Shown: positions 54,663 through 63,831, counted from the stretch's first letter. The stretch is DNA of 64,000 nt from Pseudomonas sp. Q1-7 (GCF_028010285.1 NZ_CP116304.1:2000501-2064500); one strand, 5' to 3'. A program made the numbers and translations. The notes: generated from the letters alone by a model not told the origin.

Positions 54663-54977
54663 ATGACTCAACCCTATGGCTTCATCCTTCACGCCCACAC
54701 CCGCCCCGAGCAAGCCGATGCGTTCGAGGCGCTGTTCCGCGCCTACGTCGAACCCAGCCGCGCGGAGGCGGGCTGCATCGAATACCACATGCTGCGCGAC
54801 GCCCGGGACCCGACCCTGTTCATCTTCTACGAGGTCTGGAAAAGCCGCGCCCATTTCGAGCGCCATATCGCCCTGCCGCACATGCGCCGCTTCCACGAAG
54901 AACGCATGGACTACCTGCGTCGAGAGTTCGATGTCCGCGAGATCGAGATGCTGAGTCCTGCGTCCGGCTGCGCCTAG
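54663..54977 (+). CDS. Antibiotic biosynthesis monooxygenase-domain protein (YgiN-like)
   Basis: A 104-aa dimeric ferredoxin-like alpha/beta barrel. The ABM signature runs FILHAHTRPEQADAFEALF, SRAEAGCIEYHMLRD, FIFYEVWKSRAHFERHIALP. The ATG at 54663 gives the expected length of about 100 residues; the longer frame to 54588 begins with upstream promoter sequence. The likely role is quinol oxidation together with MdaB encoded divergently. Its stop is one base from the stop of the convergent hydrolase gene. Confidence 0.9.
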   Translation: MTQPYGFILHAHTRPEQADAFEALFRAYVEPSRAEAGCIEYHMLRDARDPTLFIFYEVWKSRAHFERHIALPHMRRFHEERMDYLRREFDVREIEMLSPASGCA

Positions 54978-54978
54978 C

Positions 54979-55743
54979 CTAAAGGGCGCTGCGGATCAGC
55001 CGCAGGTACTCCGGCCGCGTGCCGATGTCGTTGTGCCCCGTCCCGGCGATCACCTCCCAGCGGGCTACGCCGGAACGGAAGCGGGCGAAGAGCTTTTCGC
55101 TGCTCCAGCGCGGAATCACTTCATCCCGTTCCGCCACTATCACCAGGGTGGGCGCGGTGATTGCCGGGGCGTAGCGCCAGGATTCGTACGGGTCTTCGAG
55201 CATCCAGCGCACCGGATAGATCGGGAACTGCCGCTGGGCCAGTTCGAGGATGCTGTTGTACGGCGTGACCAGCACCAGCCGCGTCGCCGGGCGCTGGCTC
55301 GCCAGGCGAATCGCCACGCCGCTGCCCAGGCTGCGGCCGACCAGGGCTACGTCCTTGTGCAGGGCGCTGACCTTGTCGAACAGCGCCAGGGCGTCGCGCT
55401 GGATGTCCTCCTCGGTGGGTTTGCCGGTGCTGTCGCCAAAACCCCGGTAATGCAGCAGGTAGAGGGCGTGCTCGGGAAAGGCTTCGGCGAAGTCCGGCAG
55501 GCTGCGCGAGACGTCCTCGGCATTGCCACCGAAATAGATCAACGCCCTGGTGCTGGCCAGAGGGCGCACGGTGACGGCGATCCGCTGGTCCGTCACCGGC
55601 AGCATCAGCAGGCGGTCGGCGCCGCCGATGGCGCGGGGCTGGGGGAAATAGATCAGCGACCGCTGGAAGACGAAGAGCAACGCGCCGACTCCGAGATAGA
55701 GCGCGACGGCCAGCAGGACGGCGCCGATCAGGCTGCGGACCAT
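54979..55743 (-). CDS. Membrane-anchored alpha/beta hydrolase
   Basis: A 254-aa protein with one N-terminal membrane helix (about 5-27) and the opening FQRSLIYFPQPRAIGG seen in a common family of uncharacterised bacterial hydrolases related to BEM46. The nucleophile is in VGRSLGSGVA (Ser in G-x-S-x-G), the acid in VAERDEVIP and the histidine in GTGHNDI. The catalytic domain probably faces the periplasm or membrane surface. Substrate unknown. Confidence 0.9.
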   Translation of the reverse strand: MVRSLIGAVLLAVALYLGVGALLFVFQRSLIYFPQPRAIGGADRLLMLPVTDQRIAVTVRPLASTRALIYFGGNAEDVSRSLPDFAEAFPEHALYLLHYRGFGDSTGKPTEEDIQRDALALFDKVSALHKDVALVGRSLGSGVAIRLASQRPATRLVLVTPYNSILELAQRQFPIYPVRWMLEDPYESWRYAPAITAPTLVIVAERDEVIPRWSSEKLFARFRSGVARWEVIAGTGHNDIGTRPEYLRLIRSAL

Positions 55744-55919
55744 GCTGTCGGCGGTGATGGAATCCGGCGGGAGCGCACCCCGCAGTGTGTGCGGAGGCCG
55801 TGGCGAGGTCTGGGCATGGGGACGGTTCTCCCTGCGGGCGGGCGAGTCCTTTAACCATAGATCGTGCGACCGCCGAGGGTTTCCTAAGCTGAAAGGGCAT
55901 CCCCTAGCGAGGTGGCCCC

Positions 55920-56243
55920 ATGGAACGCAAGCACGATCTCGAAACCTACAAACGCTTCAAGAAGCAGCACCCCGCGTACTTCCAGGCGGTGGAAACCCTT
56001 GGCGCCGTGGTGCGCCAGGCCGGTCCGCTGGATGAGCTCAGTCTGCAACTGATTCAGCTGGCCGCCGCGGCGGCCAGCCATTCCGAAGGCGCGGTCCATA
56101 GCCACACCCGTCGCGCCCTGGAGGCCGGCGCCAGTCCCGAGCATATCCACCATGCCCTGCTGGCGCTGACCAGTACCATCGGCTTCCCCACCGTGGTCGC
56201 CGCCCTGAGCTGGGCCGGGGATGTGCTGGAGGCCAAGGAGTAG
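55920..56243 (+). CDS. Carboxymuconolactone decarboxylase/AhpD-like protein lacking the active cysteines
   Basis: A 107-aa all-helical protein of the CMD family. In AhpD-type members the core motif is C-x-x-C-x-x-x-H; here the aligned segment is SEGAVHSH, so Ser and Ala replace the two cysteines while the histidine remains. It therefore cannot work as a disulfide reductase. It may be a decarboxylase-like or purely structural member. AGGTGG lies before the ATG. It stands alone, convergent with the Atm1-type transporter gene. Confidence 0.82.
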   Translation: MERKHDLETYKRFKKQHPAYFQAVETLGAVVRQAGPLDELSLQLIQLAAAAASHSEGAVHSHTRRALEAGASPEHIHHALLALTSTIGFPTVVAALSWAGDVLEAKE

Positions 56244-56279
56244 GCCGCACGCCCACGGTGGAGGTCTACCCGAGCGTGA

Positions 56280-58145
56280 TCAACCCTTCACGCTGGGGAC
56301 CGGCGAGCCGACCACTTCCGGCTCCTGCTGCTGCAGCAACCACATCTGCGCATAGGTGCCGCCGGCATCCAGCAGATCGCGGTGGGTGCCTCGCTCGATG
56401 ATCCGCCCGGCGTCCATCACCAGGATCTGGTCGGCGTCCATCACGGTGGACAGGCGGTGGGCGATGACCAGGGTGGTGCGACCCACCTGGATGCTGTCCA
56501 GGGCGGTCTGGATGGCCTTCTCCGACTTGGAGTCCAGCGCCGAGGTGGCCTCGTCGAAGATCAGGATGGCCGGGTTCTTCAGCAGCGCGCGGGCGATGGC
56601 CACGCGCTGCTTCTCGCCGCCGGAAAGCTTGAGGCCACGTTCACCCACCTGGGTTTCGTAGCCATCCGGCAGGCGCAGGATGAAGTCGTGGATGTGCGCG
56701 GCACGGGCGGCGGCCTCGACCTCCTCGCGGCTGGCCTCGGGGCGGCCGTAGCTGATGTTGTAGTAGAGGGTGTCGTTGAACAGCACGGTGTCCTGGGGAA
56801 CGATGCCGATGGCGCTGCGCACCGAGCCCTGGTCCAGCTCGCGCAGGTCGTGGCCATCGATGCGGATATGCCCGGCGTCGATGTCGTAGAAGCGGTAGAG
56901 CAGGCGGGCGAGGGTGGACTTGCCGGAGCCGGAATGGCCGACCACCGCGACGGTGCCGCCGGGGGGAATCTCGAAATCCACGCCATGGAGGATTTCCCGG
57001 CGCGGGTCGTAGCCGAAATGCACCTGCTCGAAGCGCACCCGTGGGCGGCGGGTCTGCAGGGGAATGGCGCCCGGCGCGTCCTGTACGTCCTGGCGTTCGT
57101 CCAGCAGGCCGAACAGCCGCTCCATGTTGGTCAGCGCCTGCTTCACCTCGCGGTACATCATGCCCAGCATGAACAGCGGCGCGGAGAGTTGCAGCAGGTA
57201 GGTATTCACCAGCACCAGGTCGCCGATGGTGAGCTCGCCGGCCACGACGCCGGCGGCGGCGCGCCACATCATGGCGGTGACGCCGACGGCGACGATGGCG
57301 GTCTGGCCCAGGTTGAGCAGCGCCAGGGACTTGGTCGCCTTGACCCTGGCGTTCTCCAGCACACGCAGGTTCTCGTCGTAGCGCGTCGACTCGTGGGCCT
57401 CGTTGTTGAAGTATTTCACGGTCTCGTAGTTGAGCAGCGAGTCCACCGCGCGCTCGTTGGCGCGGGTGTCGGCTTCCACCGAAGCGCGGTAGTAGCGGGT
57501 GCGCCACTCGGTCACCGCGAAGGTCCAGACGCCATAGGCCAGCAGGGTGCCAAGGGTGATGAAGGCGAAGCCCCAGTCATAGGCCCAGACCAGCACCACT
57601 GTCACCAGCAGCACCTCCAGCAGGGTCGGGATGATGGTGTAGAGGGTCCAGTCCAGCAGGTCGGAAATGGCGCTGCCGCCACGCTCCACGTCGCGGGCCA
57701 CGCCGCCGGTGCGGCGGCTGAGGTGGAATTTCAGGCTCAACCCGTGCAGATGCTGGAACACCTTCAGGGTGATCTGCCGCGAAGCGCGGGCCATCACCCG
57801 GGCGAACACCACCTGGCGCAGCTCGGTGAACAGGGTGACGCCGATGCGCGACGCGCCGTAGGCCAGCAGCAGGGCCACCGGCAATACCAGCAGACCGGGT
57901 TCGACATTCAACTGGTCGACGATCTGCTTGAGGGCGACCGGGATATAGAGGTTGGCCAGCTTGGCCGCGACGATCAGGCCCAGTGCCACCGCAATGCGCC
58001 CCACATAGGGGCGCAGGTAGGGAAGCAGCGTGGCGATCACGGCGGCATCGCCACGGGAGCCGGCCTTGCGCGCGATGGGCGCGGTGCCGTCGTTCTTGCT
58101 GTCGACCGCGTCGTGCGGTACGGGATCGTTGTTCAGGGCTGCCAT
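56280..58145 (-). CDS. Atm1/ABCB7-type ABC exporter
   Basis: A 621-aa fused half-transporter. After a 35-residue polar start come six membrane helices, then the ATPase with Walker A GHSGSGKST (403-411), signature LSGGEKQRVAIARAL and Walker B AILIFDEATSALDSK. The stretch NYETVKYFNNEAHE (239-252) is a hallmark of the Atm1/HMT1 branch, which exports glutathione-linked metal or sulfur compounds; bacterial relatives (NaAtm1) give metal tolerance. The homodimer would sit in the inner membrane. Confidence 0.92.
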   Translation of the reverse strand: MAALNNDPVPHDAVDSKNDGTAPIARKAGSRGDAAVIATLLPYLRPYVGRIAVALGLIVAAKLANLYIPVALKQIVDQLNVEPGLLVLPVALLLAYGASRIGVTLFTELRQVVFARVMARASRQITLKVFQHLHGLSLKFHLSRRTGGVARDVERGGSAISDLLDWTLYTIIPTLLEVLLVTVVLVWAYDWGFAFITLGTLLAYGVWTFAVTEWRTRYYRASVEADTRANERAVDSLLNYETVKYFNNEAHESTRYDENLRVLENARVKATKSLALLNLGQTAIVAVGVTAMMWRAAAGVVAGELTIGDLVLVNTYLLQLSAPLFMLGMMYREVKQALTNMERLFGLLDERQDVQDAPGAIPLQTRRPRVRFEQVHFGYDPRREILHGVDFEIPPGGTVAVVGHSGSGKSTLARLLYRFYDIDAGHIRIDGHDLRELDQGSVRSAIGIVPQDTVLFNDTLYYNISYGRPEASREEVEAAARAAHIHDFILRLPDGYETQVGERGLKLSGGEKQRVAIARALLKNPAILIFDEATSALDSKSEKAIQTALDSIQVGRTTLVIAHRLSTVMDADQILVMDAGRIIERGTHRDLLDAGGTYAQMWLLQQQEPEVVGSPVPSVKG

Positions 58146-58297
58146 CGCCCACCTGCCTTCTGTTACGGAGATGTGGCGACCTTACTCCAGCGGCGGACGC
58201 ATCGCGACGTGTCCCTGGCGATACGGCTAATCGACAGCCGTGATAGCGGACGGCCGGAGCAGGGCGACTCCGAGCCGGCGCGCGATCACCCGCGCCC

Positions 58298-58735
58298 TCA
58301 CGCCATCGGCGGCAACCGCCGCTTCACCGGCGTCTTCTTGACGATGGCGGTGCTGGTTTCGGCGCTGACGTTGAGGCGGTCGAGCAGGGTGTCGAGTTGC
58401 TCCATGGAGCGCACGCACATCCGCGCGACGAAACAGTCTTCCCCGGTCACCTTGTCGCACTCGGTGAACTCAGGAATCTCCTGGATCAGTCGCTCCACCT
58501 CCTGCAGTTTTCCCGGCAACGGACGAACGCGGACGATGGCCTGGAGTTGGTAGCCGAACGCCTTCGGGTCCACCTCCACGGTGTAGCCCTTGAGTACGCC
58601 GCGCTCCTCCAGTTTGCGCAGGCGTTCCGCGACGCTGGGGGAGGAGAGGCCGCTGATCTGCGCCAGGGCCTTGAGGGAGCGCCGGGAGTCTTCCATCAGC
58701 GCGGAAATCAGTACCTGGTCGATGTCATCGGTCAT
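58298..58735 (-). CDS. Lrp/AsnC-family regulator
   Basis: A 145-aa regulator. The N-terminal helix-turn-helix reads LKALAQISGLSSPSVAERLR and the C-terminal RAM/AsnC ligand-binding domain includes VEVDPKAFGYQLQAIVRVRP and VTGEDCFVARMCVRSMEQLD. The protein is expected to form an octamer or dimer that responds to an amino acid. It is divergent from an EamA exporter gene 131 bases away, the usual target arrangement for amino acid efflux. Confidence 0.94.
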   Translation of the reverse strand: MTDDIDQVLISALMEDSRRSLKALAQISGLSSPSVAERLRKLEERGVLKGYTVEVDPKAFGYQLQAIVRVRPLPGKLQEVERLIQEIPEFTECDKVTGEDCFVARMCVRSMEQLDTLLDRLNVSAETSTAIVKKTPVKRRLPPMA

Positions 58736-58866
58736 GGCAGCCTCGTTAAGCGGTTTTACGGAAATGCCTTGATAGTAAAGGTAGATGGTCGTATGCGCCT
58801 TTGCTTTCGCATGGCATCAGCGGGTTCTGGCTCGTCATACTGTGCCCAACACAGAGGAGCCCCATC

Positions 58867-59760
58867 ATGGATAAATCAATTCAACGCGGTTCGCTGGAAA
58901 TGGTCGCCGCCATGCTCATCTCCGGCACCATCGGCTGGCTGGTGATGCTCTCCGGGCAGCCGGTGCTGGACGTGGTGTTCTGGCGCTGCCTGTTCGGCGC
59001 GGCGACCCTGCTGGTGATCTGCGCGGCCATGGGCTTCCTGCGGCCCGGTATCCTTACCCGCACCACCTTCCTGCTCGCCGTGCTCAGCGGCGTGGCCATC
59101 GTCGGCAACTGGGTGCTGCTGTTCGCGTCCTATTCACGGGCATCGATTTCCATCGGCACGGCGATCTACAACGTCCAGCCGTTCATGCTGGTGGGGCTGG
59201 CGGCGTTGTTTCTCGGCGAGAAGATCACCGCGCAGAAGATCGGCTGGCTGCTGGTGTCCTTCGCCGGCATGCTGGCCATCGTCAGCGCCCACGGCGGGCA
59301 GGGCGAAGGCGGCGGCGACTACCTGGCGGGCATCGCCCTGGCCCTCGGCGCGGCGCTGCTGTATGCCATCGCCGCGCTGATCATCAAATGGCTGGGCGGG
59401 GTGCCGCCGCACCTCATCGCGCTGATACAGGTGAGTACCGGCACGCTGCTGCTGGCGCCGGTGGCCAATCTGTCCAGCCTGCCGCAAGGGACGGAGACCT
59501 GGTCGATCCTGCTGACCCTGGGGGTGATCCACACCGGGGTGATGTATGTGCTGCTCTATGGCGCCATCCAGAAACTGCCGACGGCCCTGACTGGCGCGCT
59601 GTCCTTCATCTACCCCATCGCGGCGATCTTCGTCGACTGGGTCGCCTTCGGCCGGCAGCTCGAAATGCTGCAGTGGGTGGGCGTGGCGGCCATCCTCATC
59701 GCGGCGCTGGGCATGCAGCAGGGCTGGGGCTTCAGTGTTCGTCGGGTGGCGGTGCGCTGA
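58867..59760 (+). CDS. EamA family exporter
   Basis: A 297-aa ten-helix permease. The start MDKSIQRGSLEMVAAMLISG is the ATG at 58867 with GAGGAGCCCC before it. The first EamA unit includes VVFWRCLFGAATLLVI and the second ALLYAIAALIIKWLGGVPPH. It probably exports an amino acid or related metabolite under the control of the divergent Lrp-type regulator. The substrate is not readable from sequence. Confidence 0.9.
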   Translation: MDKSIQRGSLEMVAAMLISGTIGWLVMLSGQPVLDVVFWRCLFGAATLLVICAAMGFLRPGILTRTTFLLAVLSGVAIVGNWVLLFASYSRASISIGTAIYNVQPFMLVGLAALFLGEKITAQKIGWLLVSFAGMLAIVSAHGGQGEGGGDYLAGIALALGAALLYAIAALIIKWLGGVPPHLIALIQVSTGTLLLAPVANLSSLPQGTETWSILLTLGVIHTGVMYVLLYGAIQKLPTALTGALSFIYPIAAIFVDWVAFGRQLEMLQWVGVAAILIAALGMQQGWGFSVRRVAVR

Positions 59761-59874
59761 GTCTGGAGGGCGCGGCCCCTTATCGGCCAATGCATGCCGC
59801 ACAGGGCATCCGACGGGACGCCGGGCACGGCGCCGCTACACTTCCAGGCGACAGCACAGGGGAGGGTGGCGCAA

Positions 59875-61230
59875 ATGCGGGCGTTTCGGTCGATGCCGGT
59901 GGCGGCGCTGCTGCTCATGACAAGCCTGGCCGCCGGGGCCTATGAGTCCGACTTCCACTATGGCCTGACCTGGTGGCTCGCCCGCCAGGCCGGCTTCGAC
60001 GCCTTGCAGAGCCACCACATCGCCCGCGGCAACGAGCTGACCGACACCGGCATGCTCGACGCCAAGCACGCCATCGTCTGGCGCCTGTGTCTTGCGGGCG
60101 ATGAGAACGCCAGCCGGCTGACCCGCGAGCTGCACTTCCGCGCCCAGAAGAGTCCGCCGGCCGATCCCGAGGAGCGCATCGTCGACAGCGGTCAGGCCTT
60201 CGCCAGCCTGGAGGTGAAGAACCTCATCAGGGAGGAGGGGACCGAAGAGGTCGACCGGCTGGTGAGATTCGGCAAGGCCCTCCACGGCTGGCAGGACGCC
60301 TTCTCCCATAAAGGTGTCCCCGACACACCAGGCCGTTGCGCCCCCGACTGGGTCTGGGCCCACCCCGAGAAACGGGGCGGCGCCTACCGGCACCAGGCCG
60401 ACCAGACCTTCATCTATCCGTCGGATTGCCTCGACGCCGCGCGCACCAGCTACGACCTGCTGCTGGCCTATCGACGGGCCCGCGCCATGCCCGGCTCAGC
60501 ACCTGATTGGAGCCGGCTGTTCGACCGGGTCATTGCGTTCTGCCAGGCCAATACCAGGACCGCCAAGGCCGAGTGGCTGCACAAGCAGCAGGTGCTCCAG
60601 GCCGACGCCGTGGCCAGGAACACCAGCCTGCGCAATGGCGACAATCCGCCGTCGCGGGGACGCATCGATCTGGGCGAAAAGCTCCCGAATGCGACAGCCG
60701 CTGCGGCCGAAGTCCCCTTCTACGAGCAGCAGGCCATGGCCTGGCAAGCCGATGCGCAAACCCGCGCGTTGCTGCAGCCGCTGCTCCAGTCCCTTCCATC
60801 CATCGAAGCCTCGGCGCAAGCCCAGGCCTGGGCCGCCGATTTTTCCCAAGCCTGGCTGACCACGCCGGCGGAAAAACTGGCCGATGCATTGGCGCCATTC
60901 TTTGCCGAGGAGGTGCTCAAGGCGCGCCCGCGGCATCTGCACACCCTGCTACGGCTACGCCTGGAGGACCCTGGCATGGCGGTGGACGACCTGAAAGACC
61001 TGGAGGCAGGACAGCTGGTGACCGCCAAACCGGATGACTGGCGCTCGTTGCTGGTGCCCGTCCGCGGCCGGGACGCCCCCTTCCTGGTCGGCCACCGCGA
61101 GGGCGATGGTCAGCGTATCGCCCTGATCAGCATCCTGCGCAGCGCACCCAACGATGTGCTCCTGATCGACGCCCGACACGATGGCGAGACTTACCGCATC
61201 CAGTCGCTGGGCGTGCTGGTGTTCCACTGA
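59875..61230 (+). CDS. Secreted phospholipase/nuclease-like helical protein
   Basis: A 451-aa protein starting at the ATG at 59875 behind GGGGAGGG. Signal peptide with cleavage near LAAGA/YES (about residue 21). The mature start FHYGLTWWLARQAGF and the segment ALHGWQDAFSHKG, an H-x3-D-x3-H pattern, recall zinc-dependent phospholipase C/HET-C-type domains. A C-terminal domain (from about 390, DDWRSLLVPVRGRDAPFLVG) looks like a separate beta domain. No close named family is recognised; the enzymatic role is a guess from the histidine pattern. Confidence 0.72.
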   Translation: MRAFRSMPVAALLLMTSLAAGAYESDFHYGLTWWLARQAGFDALQSHHIARGNELTDTGMLDAKHAIVWRLCLAGDENASRLTRELHFRAQKSPPADPEERIVDSGQAFASLEVKNLIREEGTEEVDRLVRFGKALHGWQDAFSHKGVPDTPGRCAPDWVWAHPEKRGGAYRHQADQTFIYPSDCLDAARTSYDLLLAYRRARAMPGSAPDWSRLFDRVIAFCQANTRTAKAEWLHKQQVLQADAVARNTSLRNGDNPPSRGRIDLGEKLPNATAAAAEVPFYEQQAMAWQADAQTRALLQPLLQSLPSIEASAQAQAWAADFSQAWLTTPAEKLADALAPFFAEEVLKARPRHLHTLLRLRLEDPGMAVDDLKDLEAGQLVTAKPDDWRSLLVPVRGRDAPFLVGHREGDGQRIALISILRSAPNDVLLIDARHDGETYRIQSLGVLVFH

Positions 61231-61728
61231 AACCAGATCGCGTGCTCCGAGAGGCCCCTTATAGGTAGAGGCCTGGATATTTCCTCATGGCTATTCGAAA
61301 TAAGGCTTATTGCTAAACCTGAACGGGTAAAGGTTTATAGGTGTGGATTCGCGGGTTGTATACGTTTGAGTGCGGGTTGTTGGTTGCGGGTCGACAACTT
61401 TCGGGATGTTTCTCATTCAACTCTCTGCCTTTGTCTATGCTGAACGCGTTGCATGGGGTTGGTTTTCGGTACAAGACAGGAATATGAAGGTTTAACTTCA
61501 GGAAACTTCCAGAGTCTGTGTCGGGATGCGCCGTGGCACTGGGCTGTCGCACAGGGGGGAATGGTCCGGAAGCTGGTGTCTCCGCTGGTTTCGTCCCGGC
61601 GGCCGGAAACGACCTGAACGAGCGTTGGATGCAGTAACGGTTTGCGGGAACGCCTCGCCTGATTGTGCGAGTTGAAGTTGGCGAAGCGTTATTTGACTGA
61701 AAATTGCCAGCCAGGCGAGGACATCCAG
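61231..61728. other. 498-bp gene-free, AT-richer region upstream of the ArcD-like gene
   Basis: Reading frames on both strands look non-coding. The stretch 61260-61500 is clearly AT-richer than its neighbours (for example GGTTTATAGG, TTGTATACG). It probably contains the antiporter's promoter and a long leader. I found no Anr box, which is notable because arc genes of P. aeruginosa are Anr-controlled. A TGGCACTGGG at 61531 resembles half of a sigma-54 promoter but lacks the -12 element. Confidence 0.5.
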
Positions 61729-63219
61729 ATGGTTGACTCCACCAGCAAGTTGGACTTCGACAAGCAAACTAAACCCGATAAGGAAACCCAGGTTGCCGGC
61801 ACCACCGGCAAATTGAAAGTTGGCGCGTTGATTGCCTTGGTAGTGGGGTCCATGGTCGGCGGCGGTATCTTCTCGCTGCCGCAGAATATTGCCGCGAGTG
61901 CCAGTGCTGGTGCCACGTTGATCGGTTGGTTGATCACCGGTGTAGGCATGTTGATGCTGGCGTTCGTCTTCCAGACCCTGGCCAACCGCAAGCCGACCCT
62001 CGACGGTGGGGTGTACGCCTATGCCAAGGCGGGGTTCGGCGACTACATGGGCTTTTCTTCGGCCTGGGGCTACTGGATCAGTGCCTGGATCGGCAACGTC
62101 AGCTACATGGTGCTGCTGTTCAGCACCCTGGGCTTCTTCTTCCCCCTGTTCGGCGAGGGGAACACGCTGCCGGCGATCATCGGCGCGTCGGTGTTGCTGT
62201 GGTTCCTGCACTTCCTCGTGCTGCGGGGCATCAAGGAAGCCGCCTTCATCAACACCCTCACCACCATTGCCAAGATGGTGCCACTGGCGCTGTTCATCGT
62301 CCTGACCGGGGTGGCCTTCAAGCTGGACGTGTTCACCAGTGATTTCTGGGGAGCGGGCAACACCGAGCTGGGCAGTGTGATGAATCAGGTGCGCAGCATG
62401 ATGCTGGTCACCGTCTGGGTATTCATCGGCATCGAAGGCGCGAGCATCTTCTCCGCCCGCGCCGAGAAGCGCAGCGATGTGGGCAAGGCCACGGTGGTCG
62501 GGTTCATTGGCGTGCTGCTGCTTCTGGTGCTGGTCAACGTGCTGTCCCAGGGCATCATGGCCCAGGCCCAACTGGCCGGGTTGAAAAACCCCTCCATGGC
62601 CGGTGTTCTGGAGCAGGTGGTCGGGCACTGGGGCGCGGTGCTGATCAGCGTCGGGCTGATCGTTTCCCTGGCGGGTGCGCTGCTGTCCTGGACCCTGCTC
62701 TGTGCCGAAATTCTCTTCGCCAGTGCGCGCGACCACACCATGCCGGAGTTCCTGCGCAAGGAAAACGCCAATCAGGTGCCGGCCAATGCCCTGTGGCTTT
62801 CCAATGGCCTGATCCAGCTGTTCCTGATCATTACCCTGTTCAGTAGCTCCACCTACCTCAGCCTGCTGTACCTGGCGACCTCGATGATCCTGGTGCCGTA
62901 CTTCTGGTCGGCGGCCTACGCCTTGTTGCTGACACTGCGCCACGAAACCTATGAGCAGGACGCCAGCGGGAGGGGCAAGGACCTGCTGGTGGCGTTGATC
63001 GCCGTGATCTACGCGGTCTGGCTGGTGTATGCCGCCGGTGTTCAATACCTGCTGCTTTCGGCGCTGCTCTATGCGCCCGGCGCCATCCTGTTCGCCAAGG
63101 CCAAGCGCGAGCTGGGCCAACCCGTTTTCACGGGAGTGGAAAAGGGGATTTTCGCCGTGGTGGTGATCGGCGCCGTGATTGCGGGGTATGGCCTCTACAG
63201 CGGTTTCCTGAGCCTGTGA
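61729..63219 (+). CDS. Arginine/ornithine antiporter ArcD-like (APC superfamily)
   Basis: A 496-aa basic amino acid antiporter with twelve or more membrane helices. The first helix contains GSMVGGGIFSLPQNIA, the ArcD/LysP-type signature of the APA group, and GGVYAYAKAGFGDYMGFSSAW follows. The start is the ATG at 61729, giving a 35-residue polar tail before helix 1. Homologues swap external arginine for ornithine. No arcA, arcB or arcC is nearby, so this is an orphan or second copy, and lysine or another basic amino acid is possible. Confidence 0.85.
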   Translation: MVDSTSKLDFDKQTKPDKETQVAGTTGKLKVGALIALVVGSMVGGGIFSLPQNIAASASAGATLIGWLITGVGMLMLAFVFQTLANRKPTLDGGVYAYAKAGFGDYMGFSSAWGYWISAWIGNVSYMVLLFSTLGFFFPLFGEGNTLPAIIGASVLLWFLHFLVLRGIKEAAFINTLTTIAKMVPLALFIVLTGVAFKLDVFTSDFWGAGNTELGSVMNQVRSMMLVTVWVFIGIEGASIFSARAEKRSDVGKATVVGFIGVLLLLVLVNVLSQGIMAQAQLAGLKNPSMAGVLEQVVGHWGAVLISVGLIVSLAGALLSWTLLCAEILFASARDHTMPEFLRKENANQVPANALWLSNGLIQLFLIITLFSSSTYLSLLYLATSMILVPYFWSAAYALLLTLRHETYEQDASGRGKDLLVALIAVIYAVWLVYAAGVQYLLLSALLYAPGAILFAKAKRELGQPVFTGVEKGIFAVVVIGAVIAGYGLYSGFLSL

Positions 63220-63226
63220 ATCGGCG

Positions 63227-63264
63227 TTGCCTCCGGTGAAGGGCGTGCCCTTCAGCGGAGGCAA
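63227..63264. terminator. Bidirectional hairpin between the ArcD-like and HxlR genes
   Basis: TTGCCTCCG and TGAAGGGC pair with GCCCTTCA and CGGAGGCAA around a two-base loop with a single G-G mismatch. The stem is very stable, but there is no long T run on either side, so it may block convergent transcription or protect the 3' end. Confidence 0.65.
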
Positions 63265-63312
63265 GCCGGTCATGCGACGTGACGCCTGTCGCGGGCCCGC
63301 GCCCGGGCTCCG

Positions 63313-63831
63313 TCAGTCGCCGCCGCTCTTGCCGCTCCTGGCGACCCGGAAGGCTTCGAGCCGGCTGTCGCGTTCGTTGGCGTATGCCGGGCTCGGCTCG
63401 CTCAGCAGCTCTTCGCGCCGCAGCACCTGGCCACATCCGTCGCACAAGGGGCCCAGGCCCGCCGGCTGCCCGCAACGGTGAACCAGCCGCACCGCAATGC
63501 CTTCTTCCGGTGACTTGCACCACTGTTCGCCCCAGGCGCGCAGCGCCAGGATCACGGGGTAGAAGGCTTCACCCTTCGCGCTCAGCCGGTACTCGTAGCG
63601 CAGTGGCTTGTCGCTGTAGGGCGTGCGCACCACCAGTTGGTCGGCTTCCATCTGTTTCAGGCGCGTCGCCACCATCTGCGGCGTCCCACCGGTCTGCGCC
63701 TGGATCTCGTCGAAGCGTCGGATGCCCATGAACAGCTCACGCAAGATCAGCACGGTCCAGCGATCGCCGACCAGGTCTTCGGCACGGGCCACCGGACACA
63801 GGGTTTCAACAGCTTTGCTCGGGCCAGGCAT
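63313..63831 (-). CDS. HxlR-family winged-helix regulator with C-terminal cysteine domain
   Basis: About 172 residues. The HxlR winged helix is clear: CPVARAEDLVGDRWTVLILR, FDEIQAQTGGTPQMVATRLKQ and LRYEYRLSAKGEAFYPVILAL. The tail has three clustered cysteines (HRCGQPAG, PLCDGCGQ), a possible redox or metal site not seen in short HxlR proteins. I prefer the ATG at 63831 because GGAAG precedes it; ATG 63843 is the alternative. It is divergent from an isochorismatase-like gene, its likely target. Confidence 0.88.
   Translation of the reverse strand: MPGPSKAVETLCPVARAEDLVGDRWTVLILRELFMGIRRFDEIQAQTGGTPQMVATRLKQMEADQLVVRTPYSDKPLRYEYRLSAKGEAFYPVILALRAWGEQWCKSPEEGIAVRLVHRCGQPAGLGPLCDGCGQVLRREELLSEPSPAYANERDSRLEAFRVARSGKSGGD

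Noticed and set aside
61528-61548. Sigma-54 promoter upstream of the ArcD-like gene
   Set aside because: TGGCAC is present but the required GC at the -12 element is not at the correct distance.
61313-61552. 79-codon minus-strand frame in the AT-rich gap
   Set aside because: No ribosome site, composition unlike the real genes, and no recognisable motif; the gap reads as regulatory sequence.
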